Assembly: GCA_937981515.1 (NCBI GenBank)
Contig: CALJNY010000053.1
Location: forward strand, 1 to 21,877
Reading direction: 5' to 3'
DNA length: 21,877 nt
From: an uncultured Collinsella sp.
GTDB taxonomy: Bacteria > Actinomycetota > Coriobacteriia > Coriobacteriales > Coriobacteriaceae
The notes beneath the pieces were generated by a model. The model made no database searches. It was not told where the DNA came from and worked only from the letters and a program-made list of their open reading frames with translations. Position 1 is the first letter of the stretch, and the number at the start of each line of letters is the position of its first letter. Of the stretch, positions 21,801 through 21,877 are shown piece after piece. A program made the position numbers and the translations under genes.

Positions 21801-21877
21801 GTTACGGCGTTTTACCAAACGCCGTAACGGCTCGACGCTGCAAACGCCCCTAAGCGGCAATCTGACGTTCAATCGTC
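21801..21877 (+). ncRNA. Structured repeat element, copy C (cut by window end)
   Basis: It begins at the base after the prfA stop. P1 is GTTACGGCGTTT (21801-21812) with AAACGCCGTAAC (21817-21828), loop TACC as in copy A. Relative to copy A, two adjacent base pairs in the stem are swapped on both sides, which is direct compensatory change. GGCTCGACGCTGCAAAC follows identically, then the left arm of P2 as CTAAGCGGCAA instead of CAGAGCGGCAA. The rest lies outside the window. Confidence 0.5.

Noticed and set aside
20709..21872. A 387-codon minus-strand frame opposite prfA
   Set aside because: Antisense to canonical RF1 with GGQ and PxT motifs.
1..21877. tRNA or rRNA genes
   Set aside because: No cloverleaf-like or rRNA-like sequence was recognised on either strand by eye; a covariance-model scan was not possible.

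Overview
The window looks like a chromosomal segment of a high-GC Coriobacteriia gut bacterium, most likely Collinsella or a close relative. This rests on the GC-rich codon use, the families present (RpiR-controlled GH4 plus PTS, a TIGR04076 protein, a PM20D1/CPS1-like M20 peptidase, a pyridoxal kinase-like protein, a bacterial RF1) and the many intergenic palindromic repeats. The genus is inferred from recall, not from a search.

Layout. Positions 1-4161 (minus strand) hold a MarR regulator followed by the two halves of a heterodimeric ABC multidrug-type exporter. The last gene runs off the left edge. A 675-bp repeat-rich gap (4162-4836) contains the marR promoter/operator, a structured repeat (copy A), a long perfect palindrome and a 152-bp element with 27-bp terminal inverted repeats. 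On the plus strand follow a pyridoxal/pyridoxamine kinase-like gene coupled to a small Cys-rich TIGR04076 gene, then an AAA/DUF4143 ATPase gene preceded by three 33-bp-spaced direct repeats. On the minus strand are a low-molecular-weight protein tyrosine phosphatase and an RpiR regulator. The latter is divergent from a GH4 6-phospho-alpha-glucosidase and a PTS EIICB transporter. Next come an MFS permease (minus), a single-pass membrane protein of unknown function, an aldose-1-epimerase-like protein, structured repeat copy B, a polar amino-acid ABC transporter (Tat-type lipoprotein binding protein, permease, ATPase), an M20 peptidase and prfA. Structured repeat copy C starts right after the prfA stop and is cut by the window end.

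How the genes work together. The MarR-ABC operon is a classic substrate-sensing efflux unit, with genes joined by 8-bp start/stop overlaps. RpiR, GH4 and EIICB form a disaccharide-phosphate utilisation locus: EIICB imports and phosphorylates an alpha-glucoside, GH4 cleaves it, and RpiR probably senses a sugar phosphate. EIIA must come from elsewhere. The SBP, permease and ATPase genes form a complete amino-acid importer, and the M20 peptidase directly downstream may supply or process amino acids or peptides.

The most unusual content is intergenic. Three copies of an about 170-bp element share a conserved sequence skeleton, while their predicted stems change sequence by compensatory substitutions. 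This suggests a structured RNA or a structure-selected mobile repeat that I cannot assign to a known family. At least five other palindrome families fill the remaining gaps.
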